The notes beneath the pieces were generated by a model. It saw only the letters and a program-made list of their open reading frames with translations, ran no database searches and was not told the DNA's origin. Below are positions 26,913 through 34,531 of a stretch of 39,777 bases of DNA, in pieces. Source of the DNA: Rhodospirillaceae bacterium (GTDB lineage Bacteria; Pseudomonadota; Alphaproteobacteria; TMED109; TMED131). Where the stretch lies: assembly GCA_902547175.1 (NCBI GenBank), contig CACCMS010000006.1, forward strand, positions 1 through 39,777, given 5' to 3'. The position numbers and the translations under genes are program-made. Within the stretch, counting starts at the first letter, position 1, and each line of letters opens with the position of its first letter.

Positions 26913-28466
26913 ATGAAGCAAGAAGATAATAAAGAATTTAATGCGGCCTACGACCTTATTCATCAAAATTCAATCAAAATACCTGATAAAATAGCATTTA
27001 TAGATGATGACCAAACTATAAACTATTCTAATCTTAGTAAAAAAGTAAAAAGCTTTTCCAATCAAATTTTTAAATTAGGATTAAAAGAGAAAGATCGAAT
27101 AATTATATGTATGTTTGATTGTATTAATTTTCCTATAACTTTTCTTGGTTCAATTTGGTCAAATATTATTCCAATATGTGTTAATACTATGCTTCCTAAA
27201 CAAGATTTAGAGTACATGTTAAGAGACTCACAGGCAAAGGCTGTTATTTGTTCTAAAGATTTACTAGAAGTCTTTATAGAAATTAAAAATTCATTGGATA
27301 ATGAAATACTTATTATTTCTGAAGAAGGTGAGAAAGTAACAACAAATAATAATAAAGTATATGATTTAAGTTTTTTAATAAATTCAAATGAATATAACTT
27401 AAATCCATCTCAGACCTTTGAAAGTTCTGAATGTTTTTGGCTATACTCTTCAGGATCTACAGGCAAACCTAAAGGAACAATTCATATTCATAAAAGCTTA
27501 AAAAACACTTCAACATATTATGCTAAAAAAATACTTAAAATTTCTAGTGAAGATATTTTCTTTTCAGCTGCAAAACTTTTTTTTGCATATGGATTAGGAA
27601 ATGCATTAACCTTTCCTTTAAGCATTGGAGGTACTAGTATATTGTCAAAAGACAGGCCAACAGTAGAGATAGTAAATAACAAAATAAAACATAATAATGT
27701 AACTATTTTTTTTGGAGTTCCTACACTTTATGCCGCAATGTTGAACTCCAATTTAAAACCAGAAGACTTTAAATCTCTTAGACTATCTGTATCAGCTGGA
27801 GAAGCTTTGCCAGAGCATTTATGTAATAAATGGAGTAAAACAGTTGGGTCTAAGGTTTTAGATGGAATAGGCTCTACAGAAATGCTTCATATTTTTATTT
27901 CTAATTACATAGATTTAATTACACCGGGCTCATCTGGAAAACCTGTGCCTGGTTATGAAGTAAGGTTAATGAAAGAGAATAATAGTGAAGCTGATACGAA
28001 TGAAATTGGAGAACTAGAGGTAAAAGGACCTACCTCTGCAATTTCTTATTGGAATAAACCAGAGAAAACAAAAACTACTTTCATAGGTGATTGGGTTAAA
28101 ACGGGAGATAAATATACTAAAGATGCTAATGGTATTTACAAATATTGTGGACGCTCAGATGATATGATGAAAGTTTCTGGTCAATACGTTTCTCCTTTTG
28201 AAATAGAGGAGGCTTTACAAAGTCATAAATATGTTTTAGAAGCTGCTGTTGTAGGAAAAAAAGATAAAGATGAATTATTAAAACCAAAAGCCTTTGTTGT
28301 CCTAAATGATCAAAACAATGAGAGAAATTTAGAAAAAGAATTAACAAAACATGTTAAAAAAATACTTACTCCATTTAAATATCCTCGGTGGTATGAGTTT
28401 GTAACTAGTTTACCGAAAACTGCTACTGGAAAAATACAAAGATATAAATTAAGAATAGAAAAATGA
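26913..28466 (+). CDS. Benzoate-CoA ligase
   Basis: A 517-residue acyl-adenylate-forming enzyme of the benzoate-CoA ligase family. It converts benzoate, ATP and CoA to benzoyl-CoA, the entry step of the pathway in this cluster. The N-terminus FNAAYDLIHQN and CVNTMLPKQDLEYML are typical. The AMP-binding P-loop is YSSGSTGKPKG at 178-188, followed by FAYGLGNALTFPL, the adenine region GSTEMLHIFIS and a C-terminal LPKTATGKIQRYKLR with the catalytic lysine. It is 3 bases after flavodoxin and overlaps the next gene by 4 bases (ATGA), so the three are one operon. Related 4-substituted benzoate ligases cannot be excluded. Confidence 0.92.
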   Translation: MKQEDNKEFNAAYDLIHQNSIKIPDKIAFIDDDQTINYSNLSKKVKSFSNQIFKLGLKEKDRIIICMFDCINFPITFLGSIWSNIIPICVNTMLPKQDLEYMLRDSQAKAVICSKDLLEVFIEIKNSLDNEILIISEEGEKVTTNNNKVYDLSFLINSNEYNLNPSQTFESSECFWLYSSGSTGKPKGTIHIHKSLKNTSTYYAKKILKISSEDIFFSAAKLFFAYGLGNALTFPLSIGGTSILSKDRPTVEIVNNKIKHNNVTIFFGVPTLYAAMLNSNLKPEDFKSLRLSVSAGEALPEHLCNKWSKTVGSKVLDGIGSTEMLHIFISNYIDLITPGSSGKPVPGYEVRLMKENNSEADTNEIGELEVKGPTSAISYWNKPEKTKTTFIGDWVKTGDKYTKDANGIYKYCGRSDDMMKVSGQYVSPFEIEEALQSHKYVLEAAVVGKKDKDELLKPKAFVVLNDQNNERNLEKELTKHVKKILTPFKYPRWYEFVTSLPKTATGKIQRYKLRIEK

Positions 28467-29239
28467 AAATTATTAATGAATTCTGTTTAGTTAAAGATAA
28501 AAAAATAGAATGTGTATTAATAAAATCAGACAATAAAACTAGCTTAGCTCCTTTAGTATTATTACATGAAGGTTTAGGTAGTGTGGCATTATGGAAAAAT
28601 TTTCCTGAAGTTTTATCAAAATTTTTACAAAGGGATATTTTAGTTTATTCAAGAATTGGTATGGGTAACTCCGCCCCAATTGAAGGCAAAAGAGAAATTA
28701 ACTTTATGCATGATGAAGCCTTAATTTATCTTAAAAATATTATTGAAAATTATTGTGATAAAGAGCCAGTCTTATTCGGTCACTCAGATGGGGCATCTAT
28801 ATCTATTATATATGCAGGATCTAACTTACCATTACAATCTTTAATACTAGAGGCTCCTCATGTAATGGTCGAAGAAATAACTACTAAAGAAATAAAAAAA
28901 TTATTTGAAAGTTGGTCATCAACTAGCTTAAAGTCAAAGTTAGAAAAGTATCATAAAAATGTTGATAGTTCTTTTAACGAATGGTGTGCAATTTGGTTAT
29001 CAAATAACTTTAAAGAATGGAATATTGAAAAATATATTAAAAATATTAAGGTTCCTGTCTTAGCGATACAAGGATTAAATGATCAATATGGATCTTTATA
29101 CCATATAGAAGCTCTAGAAAAGAATGTTCAGAATATCTTTGAAAAAGTATTAATTGATGATTGTAAACATTCTCCTCATCTTGAGTTCGAAAGTTTAGTT
29201 TTAAAAAAGGTAAAAAATTTTTTAACTAAAATTAATTAA
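28463..29239 (+). CDS. Alpha/beta hydrolase in the benzoate operon
   Basis: A 258-residue alpha/beta-hydrolase. The nucleophile elbow is GHSDGAS (Ser108), with a likely acid Asp in GLNDQYGS and catalytic His in CKHSPHLEF; the oxyanion segment LLHEGLGS precedes the elbow. It overlaps the benzoate-CoA ligase stop by four bases, so it is translationally coupled to it. Hydrolases occur in other box clusters and may clear CoA esters or a related intermediate, but the substrate is not known here. It converges on the NAD(P)HX repair gene. Confidence 0.87.
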   Translation: MKIINEFCLVKDKKIECVLIKSDNKTSLAPLVLLHEGLGSVALWKNFPEVLSKFLQRDILVYSRIGMGNSAPIEGKREINFMHDEALIYLKNIIENYCDKEPVLFGHSDGASISIIYAGSNLPLQSLILEAPHVMVEEITTKEIKKLFESWSSTSLKSKLEKYHKNVDSSFNEWCAIWLSNNFKEWNIEKYIKNIKVPVLAIQGLNDQYGSLYHIEALEKNVQNIFEKVLIDDCKHSPHLEFESLVLKKVKNFLTKIN

Positions 29240-29242
29240 TAA

Positions 29243-30637
29243 TCATATACATTTACTAATTTCTTTAATTAAATCAGAGGCTATTAATGTTTTATTGTTT
29301 TTATTTAAAATTTTTTTAGCACAGTTTGTATGAATTTGAACTCCTTTTATTTCTGGTTTCTTTATCTTTTGGCATAACATACCTCCAACTATTCCTGATA
29401 GGACATCTCCAGTACCTGCAGTTGATAATATACTATTAGAAAAATTATTTATAAAAAGCTCTTTCCTTAATATAATTGTTCCAGCTCCTTTTAATATCCA
29501 GGTTCCACCATATTTTTTTTTAAGTTTTTTTATTGCCTTAAATCTGTCTGAAAATTCACTATTTAATAAAGTTCTTGCTTCTCCATGATGAGGTGTATAA
29601 ATAGTTTCTGAAGTTCTTTTTTTATTAAAATTTTTTGACAACCAGTTTAATCCATCTGCATCAAGAACTATTGGTTTATTAGTTTTCCATAAATACCTTA
29701 AGACCTCATCAGCGTTCTTACCTAAGCCAGGTCCAATAACAATTGCACTTATTTTTGGCAATATTTTTTTTAATTCTATTAAACTATTTTTAATAAAAAT
29801 TATTTCATTATTTTTTTTTTTTGAATTATTTAAAACATAAACTTTTCCTACTCCAGTCCTTAGTGCTGCCAAACCAGATAAATTTGCTGCTCCTTCCATA
29901 CCATCATACCCACCTACAATAAGTAAATTTCCAAAGGTTCCTTTATGAGAAATTCTATTTCTTTTTAATTGCTTATATTCAAATCCATTTATTAAATATG
30001 AAGTTCCTTTAGAGATTTTTTCTGTATTTTTAAAGCCAAGATTCTGAAAAAAAATATCACCACAATACATTGGTCCTTTCCCTGTATAACAACCTTGTTT
30101 TTGTGTTAAACACATAATAGTTTGGTCAGCATTAACTACATTATTAAAGGTCTCCCCATTGGACGCATTTAAGCCTGAAGGTATATCAATTGATATAATA
30201 AATGCTTTATTTTTAAAGCTATTTATCCATTTGATTGCCTCTAAAATTGAACCTTTAGGCTCTCTTGATAAGCCTATACCTAATATTGAGTCTATAATGA
30301 TTGATCTTTTACTTACTAACTTTCTATCTGGTAGTTTTTTTTTTATTTTAATACCAAGATTTTTTGCTAATAACTTTAATTGTTTTGAGGTTCCTTTACT
30401 TTCAATTAATTCTATACAATTTATATTATAATTATTTAAAAAGGCTTGAATGGCTAAAGCATATCCATCTCCTCCATTGTTGCCTGGACCAATAAGAATA
30501 ATTATATCTTTCTTATTCAATTCGTTTATGTGATTAAATATAGCAGTTCCAGCTTTGAACATTAGTGAGAGTTCAGTATTATTTTGACTTATAATTTTTT
30601 TTTCTAATTTTCTTGTTGTCTTTACATCGTACAGCAT
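29243..30637 (-). CDS. nnr: Bifunctional NAD(P)HX epimerase / ADP-dependent dehydratase (YjeF/Nnr)
   Basis: A 464-residue metabolite-repair enzyme that restores hydrated NADH and NADPH. The N-terminal epimerase domain (about 1-210) has GPGNNGGDGYALA and a DSILGIGL segment; the C-terminal dehydratase domain (about 220-464) has HKGTFGNLLIVGG, GPGLGKNADE, LDADGLNWL, TPHHGEARTLL and GTGDVLSGIVGGML. Both halves are intact. It is the last gene of a minus-strand operon, with 2 bases to the upstream arylformamidase-like gene. Repair of hydrated cofactors near NAD-dependent dehydrogenases is sensible but does not prove functional linkage. Confidence 0.95.
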   Translation of the reverse strand: MLYDVKTTRKLEKKIISQNNTELSLMFKAGTAIFNHINELNKKDIIILIGPGNNGGDGYALAIQAFLNNYNINCIELIESKGTSKQLKLLAKNLGIKIKKKLPDRKLVSKRSIIIDSILGIGLSREPKGSILEAIKWINSFKNKAFIISIDIPSGLNASNGETFNNVVNADQTIMCLTQKQGCYTGKGPMYCGDIFFQNLGFKNTEKISKGTSYLINGFEYKQLKRNRISHKGTFGNLLIVGGYDGMEGAANLSGLAALRTGVGKVYVLNNSKKKNNEIIFIKNSLIELKKILPKISAIVIGPGLGKNADEVLRYLWKTNKPIVLDADGLNWLSKNFNKKRTSETIYTPHHGEARTLLNSEFSDRFKAIKKLKKKYGGTWILKGAGTIILRKELFINNFSNSILSTAGTGDVLSGIVGGMLCQKIKKPEIKGVQIHTNCAKKILNKNNKTLIASDLIKEISKCI

Positions 30638-30639
30638 AA

Positions 30640-31494
30640 TTATTTAGATAACTTAATAAGTTCTTTGCAGATATTGCTATTTTCATTTGCAAGTGTATCA
30701 ATTAAAGTAAAGTGGTTGTCTCCTATACTTTCGATTACTTTATATTTGTAATCGTTTTTAGTTAAAAAATTACAATAACTTATACTTTGATGTTTCCAAC
30801 CTTCTGGCTCAGTTTCGCCATATGATATAAATAAGGGTATTTTAAAAGTAGGTAGTTTATTTAAAGTCGTTTTTTCTTGAACTTCTTTATTAGATAAATT
30901 TAAATCTTTATTTACACTTATTTTTTGTACAATTTTTAAATTATATATACCACTAATTAGTGCTGCTCCCTGAAAGATTTTTTTAGGTAAATCATACTTA
31001 CTCCAATCTATACTTAGCAAGTAAGAAACTAAGTGTGCTCCAGCAGAATGTCCAGAAATGGAAATTTTTTTATTATTACCTCCATAGTTTTTAGAATTAT
31101 TAAAAATCCATATAATCGCTTCTAAAGCTTGGTCACATATATCACTTAAAGTCACTTTTGGACATAAGTCATAATTAATATTGAAAAATAAAATATTATT
31201 TTTATTAAATGGAACAGACATATGAGCATGATAATCTTTATCTAATGCTCGCCAATAACCGCCATGAATGAATATATGTAAAGGTTTAAGATCCTCTTTA
31301 TTATTTTTACCAAATATATCTAATTTTTGTAATGGTCCTTTCCCATATGCTATATTTTCATAAACATGAGTTTGCTTTTTCAAATCTTTTGATTTTAATA
31401 AGCTATCTTCCAGGTAATGATTGAAATTTTCTACACTTTTCCTTGGATTAAAATTTTTTTCTAACTCATCAATCGATAGCTTATTATAATCCAT
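30640..31494 (-). CDS. Alpha/beta hydrolase of the arylformamidase / esterase HGG group
   Basis: A 284-residue alpha/beta-hydrolase. The oxyanion motif HGGYW, the nucleophile elbow GHSAGAH and a C-terminal GDNHFTLID supplying the His fit the kynurenine formamidase (KynB-like eukaryote-type) and carboxylesterase group. N-formylkynurenine hydrolysis is one possibility, but no kynureninase or tryptophan dioxygenase is seen here, so an ester or amide substrate from aromatic catabolism is equally possible. It is cotranscribed with the 3-hydroxyacyl-CoA dehydrogenase (2-base gap) and the NAD(P)HX repair gene (2-base gap). Confidence 0.85.
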   Translation of the reverse strand: MDYNKLSIDELEKNFNPRKSVENFNHYLEDSLLKSKDLKKQTHVYENIAYGKGPLQKLDIFGKNNKEDLKPLHIFIHGGYWRALDKDYHAHMSVPFNKNNILFFNINYDLCPKVTLSDICDQALEAIIWIFNNSKNYGGNNKKISISGHSAGAHLVSYLLSIDWSKYDLPKKIFQGAALISGIYNLKIVQKISVNKDLNLSNKEVQEKTTLNKLPTFKIPLFISYGETEPEGWKHQSISYCNFLTKNDYKYKVIESIGDNHFTLIDTLANENSNICKELIKLSK

Positions 31495-31496
31495 TG

Positions 31497-32792
31497 TTAA
31501 TTAGAAATTTCTTTGTAACTGCCATCTAAATCTAAATACATATTTTCATTATAGAAAAACTCATTACCTGACTTTTCTAGTACTTTAAGCATTTTTGGCA
31601 ATTCTTGGTTTTTATCTAAACATTTCTTTATTACATTTTTTGGTCCTAGTTTATCAATAATTTCAAAGGGTCCCATTTGCCATGCAAAACCCCAACGCAT
31701 AGCTCTATCAATATTTAAAATATCATCTGCTATTTCAGGAATAAGATCAGCTGCATACAATAATGTCGATCCCATTACATTCCATACTAGATTTCCTAAA
31801 TCACTATCTTCTAATATTATATTCAAATCTTTTTCACTCTGTATTTTTTTAAAAGTATTCCACTCACCATTATCTAGGTTGAAAGTTTCTTTTACCTTTT
31901 CACCACTATCCAATTTCTTTATTCTATAAAAACCTCCTCCTGTCTTTCTTCCTAATTGTTTATTATTAAATAGATTTTGTTCCTCACTTGGTAATTTAGT
32001 AAAAGGCAACCCAGCATCATTATCTGGAAGGTTAGTTGCTAGGTTTTTTCCAACAGAGTGCATAACATCTAAACCTATTAAATCTATTAAACCATATAGA
32101 CCAGTAGGAGGAAGACCAATAGGTTTTGAGAGCAATGAATCTATTTCTTCTAATGAAATACCTTTTGATCTTGCAATTTTTCCCTCATGTAAGCCTTTTA
32201 ACATAAAAAAACAGCCAATCCTATTTCCAATAAAGTTTACAGTATCCTTTCCATATACCACTCCTTTTTTAAAAACTTTTGATAAGAATATACTAAGTCT
32301 ATTAATAATTTCTTTATTGGTTTTTTCACCAGGAATTAATTCACATAGTTTCATTACCTCTACTGGATTAAAAAAATGTGTAATGCAAACATTTTTTAAT
32401 AATTCTTCAGTCATATCTTTTGTGATATCTTTTAAAGGAATACCAGATGTATTTGAACTTACTATTGCATTAGCATTTCTGTGTTTTTCAATTTTTTTAA
32501 AAATATCTCTTTTAATATTAATTTCCTCTACTACTACTTCACATATCCAGTCATAGTTTTTTATTTTATGAAAATCATTTTCAAAAGTTCCTATTTCAAC
32601 ATTATTTATCTTTTCTAAATCAGAAAGTAGTGGTTTTTTTTCATTAATTATTCTATCTTTACCATTTTTAACTGCATCTTCAGATATGTCTAATAAGAGA
32701 ACTTTACAATTATTATCTGCAGCCAACGCAGCAATACCAGCACCCATTGTTCCTGAACCCAAAACTGCAACCGAATTTATATCTTTATTCAT
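31497..32792 (-). CDS. 3-hydroxyacyl-CoA dehydrogenase (FadN-like, hydratase half absent)
   Basis: A 431-residue NAD-dependent enzyme oxidising 3-hydroxyacyl-CoA to 3-ketoacyl-CoA. The Rossmann motif VLGSGTMGAGIAALAA starts at about residue 9; EVVVEEINIKRDIF, SSNTSGI, and the catalytic-His segment THFFNPVEVMKL follow. The C-terminal domain contains NFIGNRIG and MRWGFAWQMGPFEI. This layout matches FadN-type proteins, which normally continue with an enoyl-CoA hydratase domain to about 780-800 residues, yet this one stops right where that domain would begin. It heads a minus-strand operon with two hydrolase/repair genes. It may serve beta-oxidation of the ring-cleavage product from benzoate, by inference. 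Confidence 0.92.
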   Translation of the reverse strand: MNKDINSVAVLGSGTMGAGIAALAADNNCKVLLLDISEDAVKNGKDRIINEKKPLLSDLEKINNVEIGTFENDFHKIKNYDWICEVVVEEINIKRDIFKKIEKHRNANAIVSSNTSGIPLKDITKDMTEELLKNVCITHFFNPVEVMKLCELIPGEKTNKEIINRLSIFLSKVFKKGVVYGKDTVNFIGNRIGCFFMLKGLHEGKIARSKGISLEEIDSLLSKPIGLPPTGLYGLIDLIGLDVMHSVGKNLATNLPDNDAGLPFTKLPSEEQNLFNNKQLGRKTGGGFYRIKKLDSGEKVKETFNLDNGEWNTFKKIQSEKDLNIILEDSDLGNLVWNVMGSTLLYAADLIPEIADDILNIDRAMRWGFAWQMGPFEIIDKLGPKNVIKKCLDKNQELPKMLKVLEKSGNEFFYNENMYLDLDGSYKEISN

Positions 32793-32822
32793 AAGTATTC
32801 CTTTTTACAAATTTATCATTGC

Positions 32823-32850
32823 TTACAAAAGTATTTTATTTGTTTATAAT
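32823..32850 (+). promoter_or_regulatory. Possible promoter for the first cyclase gene
   Basis: TATAAT at 32845-32850 lies 14 bases before the cyclase ATG and 16 bases after a TTACAA hexamer (32823-32828), a weak -35 match. The predicted transcript leader is very short. It sits in the 72-base divergent gap with the 3-hydroxyacyl-CoA dehydrogenase gene. AT-richness makes such matches common. Confidence 0.35.
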
Positions 32851-32864
32851 AATACAAAAATTTT

Positions 32865-34454
32865 ATGTTTATGACTAGAAACTTTAAAAAAGATGGTACT
32901 ACTATTAATGGCTTAATACTTTTATCAACCATTGACCAACTAAAACTTCTAGGAATGGTTGGAAGTGATATTCTAAAAGATTTTAATGTATCAGAGATTA
33001 AGTCGGAAGCATGGTATCCAAGAACTATTAGAGGACAAATTCATGAAGCAGTTAAAGATCGATTTGGTGAAAATGCATTATATTATTTAGGTGTTGAACA
33101 ATTTAATACTCAAGGATCAGAAAATTTTTTTTATCAAGCTACTAAAAACAAAAAATTTAATACGCGAACATATAGAAAAGACTATAATAAAAGGAATATT
33201 GAAAATGCAAGAGTGATTAGAAATAGATTTTTAAAATTGTTAACATACATTCATGCTGGCGGAAATTTAAAAATTACAACTATCAAAGCAAAAAATGATA
33301 GACCAAAAGGTAGCTTTAAAATTTTAGAAGAAGATACAATTAGATATTATTTAACTAATGCAGTATTTGAAGGACACGATGATTTTAATAAAGGATCATT
33401 GATTAATCAAATAATTAGTCATATAGGAGATGACTGGAAGGTAGAAATTACTTTAGACAAAAAAAATACGGAATACAGACGAGGTATGACTACAAATGCA
33501 TTCTTATGTATTTTCAAATATAGAAAAAAAAGGGAAAATTTAATTGACATACACCAAAAGTTTAGAAATTTGGCAAAAGATAATTTTTTATATGCGATAA
33601 TTGACAGATCTGAAGAACAAAGAAAACTGGCAGTAAATCAATCTAATACGTTATCAGAATTATCAAAAAAGATAGGAAAATATATTCCTCCTCAAATACA
33701 TGAAGGAATATTAGAAGGAAAATATGATACAAAAATTACAACAAAAAGAAAAAAATTAACTATTTTTTTTAGTGATATTAAAAACTTTACTGATACATCA
33801 GAAAAACTACAGCCAGAAGATTTAACAAAATACTTAAATGAATATTTTTCAGAAATGACTAATATTGCACTTGAACATGGAGCAACTATTGATAAATATA
33901 TTGGCGATGCAGTTATGTTATTTTTTGGAGACCCAACTTCTAAAGGTGAGAAAGAAGATGCAAGAGCCTGCGTAGAGATGTCTCTTAAGATGCAAGAAAA
34001 AATGGTAGATTTAAGAAAGAAATGGAAAGGAGAAGGTTTTTATAATCCATTTGAAATTAGGATTGGATTAAACACCGGGTATTGTAATGTTGGAAATTTT
34101 GGAAGTTCACAAAGATTGACTTATACCATAATTGGAGGAGAAGTAAATGTAGCGGCTAGACTAGAGGCTGCTGGAGATGCTGGAGGAATTTTGATGAGCT
34201 ATGAAACCTATGCACATGTACAAGATATGGTAGAAGTTGAGGAAAAAGAATCAGTAAAAATGAAAGGCATTAACAGGGAAATAAAAGTATTTAGTGTGCT
34301 CAAAAGACGAAGCAGCAAACAAAGAAAAAAAATAGTTAGCTCAAAAGATAAAATTAATAAAGCTAGTTATGATCATAAGATAAAAGAAATAAAAAATGAT
34401 CTGTTTTCATTGCAAAAAAAAATAGATTTATTAACAAAGGAAAAAGGGAACTAA
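32865..34454 (+). CDS. Class III adenylate/guanylate cyclase with unrecognised N-terminal domain (copy 1)
   Basis: A 529-residue cytoplasmic protein, without signal or membrane segment. The C-terminal cyclase domain (about 290-465) has both metal-binding aspartates, Asp304 in FSDIKNFTD and Asp348 in YIGDAVM, exactly 44 residues apart. Lys344 is in the purine-selecting position, Thr421 (YTIIGGEVN) replaces the usual Asp as in class IIIb bicarbonate-responsive enzymes, and Asn428 and Arg432 are the transition-state residues. It therefore looks catalytically competent, most likely making cAMP. The N-terminal region (about 10-230) is shared with the next gene and matches nothing I know. A helical, lysine-rich tail follows the domain. 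The start could be this ATG or another at 32871. Confidence 0.88.
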   Translation: MFMTRNFKKDGTTINGLILLSTIDQLKLLGMVGSDILKDFNVSEIKSEAWYPRTIRGQIHEAVKDRFGENALYYLGVEQFNTQGSENFFYQATKNKKFNTRTYRKDYNKRNIENARVIRNRFLKLLTYIHAGGNLKITTIKAKNDRPKGSFKILEEDTIRYYLTNAVFEGHDDFNKGSLINQIISHIGDDWKVEITLDKKNTEYRRGMTTNAFLCIFKYRKKRENLIDIHQKFRNLAKDNFLYAIIDRSEEQRKLAVNQSNTLSELSKKIGKYIPPQIHEGILEGKYDTKITTKRKKLTIFFSDIKNFTDTSEKLQPEDLTKYLNEYFSEMTNIALEHGATIDKYIGDAVMLFFGDPTSKGEKEDARACVEMSLKMQEKMVDLRKKWKGEGFYNPFEIRIGLNTGYCNVGNFGSSQRLTYTIIGGEVNVAARLEAAGDAGGILMSYETYAHVQDMVEVEEKESVKMKGINREIKVFSVLKRRSSKQRKKIVSSKDKINKASYDHKIKEIKNDLFSLQKKIDLLTKEKGN

Positions 34455-34531
34455 TTATATTATCAATAAGTTGAGAGTATAAATTATTTTTAAAAATAAT
34501 ATGGGGATCATTCAAAGAAATAAATTTTAAT

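Noticed and set aside
34501..34530. A nine-codon reading frame just before the second cyclase
   Set aside because: Could be a leader peptide, but short frames like this are expected by chance in AT-rich DNA and no ribosome site precedes it.
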